A DNA stretch of 64,000 bases from the NCBI GenBank assembly GCA_030323885.1, contig CM059194.1:7711686-7775685 (forward strand). The letters run 5' to 3'. Numbering within the stretch: the first letter of the stretch is position 1; the number at the start of each line of letters is the position of its first letter. Below the pieces are notes generated by a model. The model was not told the origin of the DNA and searched no databases. It was given only the letters and a program-made list of their open reading frames with translations. Below, piece by piece: positions 34,701 through 46,700 of this stretch. The DNA is from Branchipolynoe longqiensis (Eukaryota; Annelida; Polychaeta; Phyllodocida; Polynoidae). Both the position numbers and the translations under genes were made by a program.

Positions 34701-37700
34701 GACAGAAAAGGTACATTCAAACCACAAATAGAACCCTGCGGTAATCAGACATTCCGGGATGGTCTATGCTTACAAACCATTGGTGGCAGGAAGGCAGATT
34801 CACTTTAAAATAAAATAATTTAAAAAAACCATTTTACCTGAAAATATGAGTTTAATCATTAATCTATTGAAATTCTTTTTTTATTTTAGGGATCTCAAGG
34901 TTTGTTTTGCAAACAGCATTAGGTATTAAAAGCTATTTGTTATAAATTTATTTATTTACACTAAAAGATTAAAGTTGAGTGCTTCCTGGATTGATGCGAA
35001 GAGATGGGTAGAGAAACGCGTATATCGGACTTCAGCTGTGACATACCTTGTTTTTGATTTGCTTTGCCCGCCAAGCAAACTGTAAAGTGGAGAGTGTTTC
35101 CCCGAAGAACCTAAGAGGAAGGGAACAACTATATTAGTCAGGGATGAGAGTGGTCTCCAGCAAAAATAAGCGGAAATCTATGGTGAGGTTATCTGTAATC
35201 GATGTCGAATTTCCGCGAAAACACGGATATTCTCCCAGAGGCTTAACACTTTTAGGGAATCGCGGAAAATTCCAGGAATTCAGGTTTCATACAGTACTCT
35301 CCTAGCACCATCCCACTGATCAGTTAGTATAGACTATTGTTGGAGAGCATCCCACTGTCCTTGTTGTGGCTGTATTATCGCCCATACCTACACTGACAGT
35401 GTTGCAGGGTCAGGGTGCAGCATAGTATTGGCCTACGCCGATGGTGCTGCGTGGTGTAGGATGGTATTGGTCTACACTGAGAGTGCTGCATGGGGCAGGA
35501 TGGTATTGGTCTACACTGATAGTGCTGCGTGGTGCAGCATGGTATTGGTCTACACTGATAGTGCTGCATGGTGCAGCATGGTATTGGTCTACACTGACAG
35601 TGCTGCATGGTGCAGCATGGTATTGGTCTACACTGATAGTGCTGCATGGTATTGGTCTACACTGACAGTGCCGTGTGGTGCAGCACGGTATTGGTCTACA
35701 CTGACAGTGAGTGCTGCGTGGTGCATCATGGTATTGGTCTACACTGACAGTGCTGCGTGGTGCATCATGGTATTGGTCTACACTGACAGTGCTGCAGTAT
35801 GGTATTGCTCTACACTGACAGTGCCGTGTGGTGCAGTATGGTATTGGTCTACACTGGCAGTGCTGCATGGTGCAGGATGGCACTGCCTTACGCTGATAGT
35901 GCTGCAGGATTGCAGTACAGTTAAAATTCGCGGAAATCCGCGAAATGGCAGAGATCTTTCATCCCTGATTAGTCGATTTCTAACAAAGACGCAACTCTAC
36001 TCCTTCTAATGTATGTAGTCATTTAACCACACAACTTGTCACAATTATCATAATGTGCAATCACCACCCAGGGCTACATATAGATTTTTAGTCCATTTTT
36101 CCGATCAACTGCCAGCTTGAATATTCATTCTAGCACATGACGTTATTCGCAACAAGATTGTCGCATTCACCACTCAGTGCTAAAAATAGATTTTGGGTCT
36201 GTGTGGGAACATTTTGAGAACAGAATTTAGAAGTTTAAGACAAATTGTCAATAACGGTTGGAATGGAGGAATGAGATTGGGATGGGGGAGTCAGGTATCG
36301 TTGAATGTACAAATGGCACTCGTGCCGTTGAGCTGTGAGGGAGCAGGTCACGTGACGGTGGAACTTACTTGGTGCCAGGGTGGATACAGGCTATGATGTG
36401 GGTTTTAGCGTTACCTCCAAGCGAGTCCTGAAAAACAGCCATTCACACGCATCAAAAACACCAAAGGCGCAAAGCTTATCTATGCCACTGAGGACTGCGG
36501 GCGGAGTATACCCCGAAGCCGCAGGCAGAGAGCATCACTCTGAGGACAATACGTGCCCGATGATATAAATAAAGAAAAGGTCCTTCACAATTATCAACAT
36601 TATCACAAGCGTACAAACCATACATTGGGGGGAGGTTGGTTGTTGGGAGTTTTATGTCCTTGCAACATCTATGGTCATATCAGGACGGGTACCGACTTGT
36701 GACAGTGTGCACTCATGGCAACTTTATAGTGGTGCCCCACTGAGAAATCAGGCCGCTGGAACCTTGACCCAATATCCCACTCAGTCACATTATCCTGATA
36801 CTGAGCTAACCAGTCCTTGCCCGATCCTACTAATGCTGAGTGCTAGGTTAGGAAGCGACAAGTACCAATTTTGATAAGTAATTGGTTTGACTCGACTGGG
36901 AACCGAACTCCCGATCTCCTGCACGCGAGGCCTGCACTCTACCGATTAGGTCACCGCGCCTGGTAGCCGATAACTTGGAGTAGCCATATTGAATGCCGGG
37001 TTATTCATATTTGCATAAGTCACATAAAGATCCATCCGCAATTCATTATTACATTTTTAAGGGAAAAACTGGGTTTTACCAAAAATTGATTTTATTTTTT
37101 ACTTGAAAAGTCTTTTACAATTAATTGAATTTATTATATACCACTTGTGATTTTAGCACAATCACATGCTCTTATGGCATACATTTCTGTGCTCTATTTT
37201 TACCTGTTTGAAATGTAATTTTTTACTCAGATATGTATAACCACTGTACGACCCCCCATTGCCGATGTTTACTTTTTGCGCTGTTGGTCGTTAAACAAAC
37301 AAACGTCACATAATGAGGGACTGACCCGCAGCAGGAAGGTGAGCCTGGAGTCGCGGTAGGGCACGTAGCGCGGCTTCACGTCGTGGCTGTTGTGTACCAG
37401 GCACATGATCACGTTACCCAGGGCTGACAGCGACTTGTTGATGCTGCAGCCCTCCTGCAGACACGCCAATGTCAAGGTCAGTGATGGTTACATGGCTACC
37501 ATGCAGGCAACATGTCAACATCAAACCCACATGTCTACATGTCAACCAACGTCGGTCTTATGTCTACATGGTTACGATGCAGGCAACAAGATCAGTCTGT
37601 TATCTACATGGTTACCGTGCAGAGAACACGTCAACGTCAGTCATATGTTTACGTGGTTACCATGCATGCAACACATCAATGCCACGATCAGTCTTATGTC

Positions 37701-40700
37701 GACATGGCTACCATACAGACAGTACAGGCAAAACATCAACATCAATCATGTCTACATGGTTATCATGCAGGCAACACATCAATGCCAAGATCAGTCATGT
37801 CTACATGGTTACCATGCAGGCAACACATCAATGCCAGTCATGTCTATATGGTTACTGGGCAGGCAACGCATCACCGTCTACATGGTCATGATGCAGGCAA
37901 CACGTCAAACGCCAATCATGTGTCTATATCGTTACCATGCAGACATGTTAACGCCAGTAATATGTCTACACGATTACTATGCAGGCAACGCATGAATGCC
38001 AAGATCAATCATGTCTACATGGTTACAATGGAGGCAACATGTCGTCATCACATGTCTACATGGTTACTATGCAGGCACCATGCCTACATGGTTACCATGC
38101 AGGCACCATGCCAATGTCAACGTCAGTCATGTTTACATGGTTACCATGCAGGCAACATGTCAACACCAATGTCAGCCACATGTCTACATGGTTACTGTGC
38201 AGGCAACACGTCAATGCCATCAATCATGTCTACATAGTTACCAAGCAGGTAACACATCAACACCATCAGTCATGTCTACATGGTTACCATGCAGGCAACA
38301 CATCAACATCAGTCACCAGTCATGTCTACATGGTTATCATGCAAGCAACACCAATGTCAGTCCCATATGTCAATGTTACGTGACTAAGGTATGGTTACCA
38401 TGTGGACAACACATCCACATCAACGTTAGAGCCATATCACAGTCAAGTAACTAAGGCATGGTTACCATGTGGATAACATGTCAAAATCAACATCAACGTC
38501 AGTACAATAGGAAAGTTACATGACTAAATCATGGTTTTTGTGCGAACATGTCGCATCAAGTTCAGAAAACATAAGCCAGTCATGTGACTAAGCCAGTTAC
38601 TATGGCGACAGTATGGCATCATCATGGGGACATCATTTATATACACAACACAGCGGTAGTGACAGTGTCTTAACTCCATGGAGAGTAGCTTATAGAAATA
38701 TCCCCAAACTGGTTGAGGTTTAAAAAAAAAAGTAATACAATATACATGGCGGGTTGGTTGTTGGAGTTTTAAGTCCTGGCAACATCTGAGGTCATATCAG
38801 GACGGCGGGTTGAGGTGATCTTGAATGACATGAAGGCGGAACAGGTGCAAACACGAAGCCAACAAAATATGTGGCTTATTTATAATGGAGAAGAGAAGTG
38901 ACATTTTAGAAGCGGAAGTAGGTAAGGGGCCCGAACTACCTCACCTTGAGTCTACTTCCGGTTGTCTTGGTGTCCTTCTGCCGCTCACTTCCGGCCAAGT
39001 CGACCAGGTTCAGCCGGGACTGTCGAACCTGCCAGGTGCCCTGCTTGTTCTCCTGACATCATCACACCGGGAAGCGAACAGAACCAGGCATCATTACGGT
39101 ACTCCCTGAACACCAACCACACCATGCACAAGGCATCGCTACACTACTCCCTGAATACCCACCACACACCACACACCACACCAGTCATCGTTACGCTACT
39201 CCCTGAACACCCGCCACACACCACACCAGGCATCGTTACGCTACTCCCTGAACACCCGCAACACACCACACCAGGCATTGTTACACTACTCCCTGAACAC
39301 CCGCCACACACCAGGCATTGTTATGCTACTCCCTGAACACCCACCACACACCACACCAGTCATCGTTACACTACTCCCTAAACACCCGCCACACACCACA
39401 TCAGGCATCGTTACACTATTTTCTGAACACCCGCCACACCACACATCATTACAGTACTCCCTGAACACCTGCCAGACATCACACCAGGCATTGTTACACT
39501 ACTCCCTGAACACCCACCACACGCAACACCACACATCATTACACTACTCCCTGAACACCTATCACACCACATTACACTACTCCCTGAACACCCATCACAC
39601 CACATTACACTACTCCCTGAACACCCGCCACACACCACACACCACACCAGGCATCATTACACTATTTCCTGAACACCCGCCACACCACACATCGCTACAG
39701 TACTCCCTGAACACCTGCCACACATCACATCAGGCATTGTTTATTACACTACTCCCTGAACACGCAACACCACACATCATTACACACACAACACCACACA
39801 TCATTACACTACTCCCTGAACACCCGCCACACACCACATTACACTACTCCCTGAACACCCGTCACACTGGGCATCATTACACTACTCCCCTAACACCCAC
39901 CACACCAGGCATCGCTACACTACTCCCTGAACACCCCTCACACACAAACCAGGCTTTTCATCAGCTAAATCAGTAGTGGATAAGTATTACACATTATATT
40001 ACATTTAAAGATTTCTGTAATAGTTGAGTAAATTTCTTTTAAACAATAAAAAGGCACTCCTGTGGGAATGACATGCTGTATCACTTTCAGTTTGTCTGGC
40101 TCTGGCACGCTCACCTTCGACTCGATGTGTAATGTGAAGACAGCGTGACTCCGCGAACTCTCAGTGTTCATCGCAGTCTCAGCAACCCGCCGGTTCTTCC
40201 ATCCATTTTGTAGCACCTGGCCCAGTCAAAGTCACGTGTTTTCAGAAATATGAATATGAATATAAATATAAAGAAAGAAAGCTCTACCCTTTGATTGAAT
40301 GCTCCTCCCCTTTTTTTAACATTCACTGACTTCAATAAATTCTTGTTTGAATTGGTTGGTTGTTGGAGTTTTAAGTCCTGGCAACATCCAAGGTCATATC
40401 AGCATGGCTTTATTGAATTTGTGTGTGTTAAACTGATGCTATGGATGCTATTTGATTTCCACGTCACACATGTAATTTTAACGTTTTCCTCAATTTGCAT
40501 AATATCAAAATGTGAAAATGTTGTTTTTCTAATGCTGACACGCACAACAAGTAAACTTTCACATGAACCTGCTATTATTCATAGATCAGGCATGTGATTG
40601 GGTGCAGGAAAAAACATAGAATTTTTTTTTAGGTTATTGACACACAGCATCGCGAGAGGGATACAAATAGGGTACATCAGAAGTGTTTCGGCAGCCAGGA

Positions 40701-43700
40701 AAAAGAAACGAATTAAAAAAAACCCTGGAATTCCGGTTAAACCCTGAGAAATTACATGCCTGATAGATAGATGAGAATGGCCTGACAAACAAAAAAAATC
40801 GAGAAAATATTTAATGAATTTTTTGGGACTTCTAAAGTGACGAGAAGCCGGAATGGTTGCATATTTTGAATATATCTGGAAAAACATTGGGCAGATAAAA
40901 AAATTGTCTGGTTACACATTACGCCTACGACATGTGCCAGAAAAATATAAATAAAAACTGCGTGCGCGACACTGATTTGTGATCAAAACGACGAGCACCA
41001 ATTTGTCTTTTTAATTGGCCTTATTTCACTTTTGGCTTCCATGACAAACGTGTTGTTCAGTTTCTGACCCAATTTGCCCCAAACCCGGTTGCACACCTGG
41101 TAGGCGTCTGTGGCTGTGTTGACAGTGGTTTCGGTGAGGCCCTCCACAATGATCCCCAGTTTGATGTTCTCGCGGATTACTGGAGCCGCTCCCCCAGGGT
41201 CCTGCAGGTCGGACACCTGCTCGTTGTAGATCTCCAGGAAAGACGCGCGACACAGGAACTGGATCCGGTCACCGAGCTGCAGCGGGGTCAGACGCAACCC
41301 GCAAACTTAGCACACATTATTTTCATACGGATGTGATTTTGAATTGTTCTGTCAACTGACAAAAGCCATAGATAAAGTTATATGAATATCTTCAAATCTG
41401 ACAAGTTGGTCGGTTGTTGGAATGTTATGTCCTGGTCACATCTAAGGTCATATCAGGATGGGTACCAACTTGTGACAGTGCGCACACATGGTGACTTTAT
41501 GGTGCTGCCCCATTGGTAGACCAGGCCGCCAGCACCATGACCTGATATCCCACTCAGTCACATTATCATGACACTGAGCCAACCAGTCCTTGCCATATCT
41601 TAATAATGCAGGGTGCCTGGCTAGGATTGATTGATTGGTGGTTGCTTTACGCCGTGTCGGCAGCATAGGCCATATTCATGGCGATAATTTTTTTTGTTCA
41701 AACCATCGCTTTTACATGTAAAAGCAGACAATCAATTATGTGCCAATAGACACTCATTAAATTAGAAAGCTCACAATCATATATTTGTGGTCAAGGGAAA
41801 CAAATTCCCATAGAAAAAGAAAAGTTTGATTAATAATTGATAGAATTTATTTAGTAAACTATATGAGGTGGTACAGTCCAGCTGCCCTCAAAAAGACTAA
41901 AATGTTTTCTTGTGGCTAGGAAGCGACAAGTATACATTTTTAATTCATTGGTTTGACTCGACCAGGGTTCAAACCAAATCTGGCAAGTGGTGATGCATTA
42001 GCAGAAGCAGCCGCCGCTATGGTGGGGTGGCGCCTCTAAGGGCGTATTTCAAATAACTCGGGTCACCCGAACCACTGTTTGGCACATGCGCAGAACCTAC
42101 AACCTCGGGTTGCATAAACGAACATGTGCTCGGGTGAGAAAAATGGTTGCTTAATCCAAAACAGTTTTCTTAAAATAACCACTATAACTACAGCAAAAAA
42201 GATTTAACAATAATTTATGATTGGATAATTTAGATATATGTCCATTTTAATGGTCTTTTACATTTAAAAAAAAAAAAGAGAAGCTTTGTAGTATATACCC
42301 CACACAGGAACCAGCACAAATGCTCATAGCACCCCCAGCCAAGTCGTGGGTTACTGGGGTCGGGTCGTTTCGCACTGCCTGTGTATTTTTAGACTCCACT
42401 CGCAGTGTTCTATTTGAAATCCTAACGACTCGGGTGACCCGAATCGCCCGGAGCGTCATAATCGAACACGGCCCTAGTTTAACAGCAGCGGGTAACCAGA
42501 CGGAATGGCCGAATCAGTTAGAGCGTCCGTCTCCCATGTTGGTAGACCATGGGATCGAACCCATGTCGAGTCAAACCAATGACTTAAAAAATTGATACTT
42601 GTCGCTTCCTAGCCAGGCGCTCGGCATTATTAGGATAGGGCAAGGACTGATTGGCTCAGTGTCAGTGTAATGTGACTGAGTGGGATATCAGGTCATGGTG
42701 CTGGCAGCCTGATCTCCCAGTGGGCCAGCACTATAAAGTCGACATGAGTGCGCACTGTCACAAGTCGGAAGCCGTCCTGATGACCTTAGATGTTGCTAGG
42801 ACATAAAACAGCAACAAACAAACAGTTAGCGCCAGTTCCGGTTAGTGAGGACTCACAGAACTAGACCAGACAGCACTGCTCTATTGGTAATATTATTTAT
42901 AGTCTTATGAACAGGCAACAAGAGTCCGATATAGATGGAAGAGATATCTTAACCCACTCATTCATCCCAGTTTGTGTGAAATGCAAGATGGCGACAACAA
43001 CAAAAACCCGGACTGTATGTGTATACCAATTGCCCAATAAATGGCGTGGTTAGGTTCCTAAAAACCAGAAGGTTAACTGAAAGTCTGAAACAATGTTAAG
43101 GGAAACCTATTAAATAATAGGCCTTGTACATTGAAATAAACCATGATCTATTACAGGCAACTTCAATATAAAAACAATATATTTACTTTTGATATTATTA
43201 CTTGATTACTATACAACACAATTCTAACTTTATTAAAAAAAAATTTGAAATCCGTTGGCTGAATCCGGAGTCTTTTTTCCTATCAATGATGTCATAACTG
43301 TAGTAGTCCGTAATGAACCCCACTACCACACAGTGGTGGTAGCGACTACGCTGACCCCTGTTTGCTAAGAAGTAGAAACTGGTGGCAGCACGCTAGCAGG
43401 AACAGTCCCCCAGGTGGACTGTTCCACATATTGCTAGTGTCTACCCCCCGCACCCCTCAAGGGAGATTACATGCTACTCGGCTAGGGGCTGGAGCAGTGA
43501 CAGGTGTCATTCCTATTCTGGCCTTGGCGGAATAAACCAGGGAGCGCCCTGGTGTTTGAAGCAATCTCAGTGTTTCTCATTTTATTCGCCAAGTAGAGTA
43601 GGACACGGGCTATCACATAACCAAACAGCGTTAAATGAAACTACGTTAATAGAGGCATAGGTGTACATTGTAAAGTGCGCATCTCTTTGTACGGAAATAT

Positions 43701-46700
43701 TAAAATTAAGCAGTTGCCTGGCAGAGCTGCTCAGAGACCTACCAGCTCCTTCTGTCTGCTGACAAGTGAGAAGAGGTACTCAAAGCTGCGCGGAATCACC
43801 CCGCGCAGCTCGTGCTGGAACGAGGCGTCGTCCTCCGAAGGACCTGCAACAGCGAACACCACCCGGTCAGAGCGTGCGCCTTCCACCCGAAACCACTATG
43901 TCAGCGGAGTCCGGTCAAACTTTTGTGGGAGGGTCAACGGGCAGTGGCAGCGGCTACGGTGCTCGTCGGAGCCTGTGTGGGTTAGCCGGCACCGGGCGGA
44001 GCCTGAGGGCCACGGCAGCCACCGCCCTTCAGCAGGCGCCACCTTTCAGCCCCAGGGTCTTTAGGGTTATTGCGCACATACATGACTTTGTAAAGGCAAA
44101 CGCTGAAATCTCCTGGTTCCTGGGAGACCCGGAGGCACCAACATGGACTGGCTTGTGCAGACCAATGAACTGGAGAAGGAGGAGCCACACTAGGGGTGTG
44201 TGTGTGGGTGGGTGGGGGGGGGCAGGGTGTCAGGTGGGGGGTGGTGGTATTGGGGTAAGAAACAGATGCCCACCACATTGTAGGAGGAATTATGGTATTT
44301 CTACAATGTTCTCTAATTATGGATGACTCTGAATGTTGGATTTCATTCTCATTAGCCATTTGTAATAAAAGTTACTTCATAGTAAAGTTAAGTAGACGAT
44401 AACAATCAAACCAATATATCGATCAAAAACATATTTATGGCAGGAACTCAAAACTATCAGATTAGGCAACTTGACGCGGATTCAACGTTTGCTTTCTGCT
44501 TTAGCTGTGAATAGCATTTGGCCTAAAGTTGACGATGTGAATGATGGGATGATGCAAGTGGTGGGATGATGCGAGTGGTGGGATGATGCGATGAACAAGC
44601 GATACATACCGACCATTGTAAAGGTCTTCCCTGAACCCGTCTGGCCACTGTACGAAGAACAAAGATAACGAGCTTCAGAAAAAGGTGACAGCTTTACAAT
44701 TCAAATGCATCGCTAAACACATGCAGCAGAGTGAAGTTGGGTTCAATGAACAGGTGGTGGTCATTCGCTGTCGTTGCCAGGCACCAATGTCAAAGAAGTA
44801 CTTTGCACCAGTCCCTCGTCACCCAGAATCCCGGTCTCCCTCCTCCAAACCACAGACTACCCAGATTCCTGCTCTCACTCCTCCAAACCGCAGACCACCC
44901 AGAATCCTGCTCTCCATCCTCCAATCGCAGACCCTCCAGAATCCCGCTCTCCATCCTCCAATCGCAGACCACTCAGAACCCCGCTCTCCATCCTCCAATC
45001 GCAGACCACCCAGAATCCCGCTCTCCATTCTCCAACCGCAGACCACTCAGAATCCCTCAATCTCTCCCGTCTCTACCTCTCCATAGCAACGAGCACCCGG
45101 CTACTGTTAAGTATGAATCTTGAATGTAGTAATTAATGACCTATACATCTGACTTACTGTCACATACACTACTTATTTATTAATCTATTAATTTTTCAAT
45201 TGTATTGCCCATACACATGTGAAGATATGAAATTCAAGGCTATTTCAAGGCTGCTTTGATTGGAATTCAAGATTATTTTCATTTGGATTTCAGGGAAAAA
45301 ATACACCCAAAATACGATGGCAAATAGCGATTTTGGACTAATTTAGATCAGTGGGGACAGTTTAATGGAATTTAAGGCTTTTCAAGACCAATTACCCAAA
45401 ATACGTTAAATTCAAGGCTTTTCAAGGCCTTGAAACGGGGAAAATAAAGTTCAAGACTTTTCAAGACTTTCCAGGCCCTGTACGGACCCTGTAATTGTCT
45501 TTCCAATAGATCTTATCATATGGGAAAAATACGTATAAATAAATATAATTATACATGGCCAGAACACAAGCACTGTCGCTGCCACAAGATCAGTCAGAAG
45601 AATGAATATATACAAACAAAAAAGAAAGACGCCATAATCAACTTACTAAGCAAAAATAGTTCCATTATACCCAGAGACGCAGCTGTCGATTAACTTCTTA
45701 GCGACAGCAGAAAACACAGTTTCCTGGAAGAAGAAGCATCACAATTTTAAATGAGTGATTTGGAGACAATTGATTGTTGGTGATGAGACTGTCTCGGTGA
45801 CAAAGGCCATATTAACAACGAGAAGTGTTTGAATTGTAATCACCCGCATTCATCACTTTTGCACAGACTGCAAACCAGATGCGATGGCCGAATGAGTTGA
45901 GCGTCCGCCTCCCGCTCTAGCAGGTTGTGGGATTCAAACTCCCTGTTTCAAATCAAACCATTGGTCGAGTCAATAAAAATTGATACTTGTCGCTACCTAG
46001 CCTGGCGCTCGGTATTATTAGGATAGGGTAAGGAGCAGTGGTATGAGGAAGACCAATTGTCTGCGATTGAAATTTCCCCTGCTTAATCAACTAATATACA
46101 AAAAAACACACAAAAAAACTCACAATCAATTATAAAATTTGTGGCAAAGGATAGTCAAATCCTGGTCAAAATACAACGGTATTATTTTCATTCTATTAAA
46201 AAAAAAGTTACAAGAGCTGATACAGTTCAGCTACCTTCCGGGATAAACAGATCTTGCATGCTGTTCCCATTGTAAAATTGTTGGTGCAAGGCCAACAAAA
46301 AAGAATGTACACCCTATGAAGACAGACAGATTCTATATAGTGGTCCCATTCCTCTTTAAATGACCACCCCTACTGCAGAGAGAATGTGGTTGCATAAGGG
46401 AGGTGGTCGCTGGTGAGAGGGTTAGGGTTAGGGTTAGGCTGGGAGGGAATGATACATTTAAATATCATATAATCATACTTATTGGTTTTAAAATAACACA
46501 TTAAATGATTAAGTAAATAAAATCAATCTGTACATGTAGAAAAAGAAAACAAATATTTTCAACAAGGTCTCGTTGAGCAGTCGTCTAACAGTGTTGGCAG
46601 ACATAAGACAGTGGTCGCATAAAGGGGGAAAAGGGTGGTCGGTGCTCACGTTAGGTGGGTGGTCGTTGGTTAGGGGTAATTTGTAGTTAAATTATGTTGC

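Noticed and set aside
33652..34770. CRISPR-like array of repeats and spacers
   Set aside because: The sequence is eukaryotic; units are contiguous 83-bp tandem copies without unique spacers.
35375..36009. Repetitive ORFs on both strands
   Set aside because: By-products of the 39-bp array inside MITE-1 copy D.
37390..38454. Plus-strand ORFs of up to 241 codons rich in Met, His, Thr, Gln and Cys
   Set aside because: By-products of the 43-bp minisatellite next to KIF15 exon 9, in three frames at once.
38962..39976. His/Thr/Pro-rich ORFs
   Set aside because: By-products of the 45-bp minisatellite next to KIF15 exon 8.
43766..44326. 186-codon plus-strand ORF
   Set aside because: It is the antisense shadow of KIF15 exon 5 plus G-rich intron sequence.
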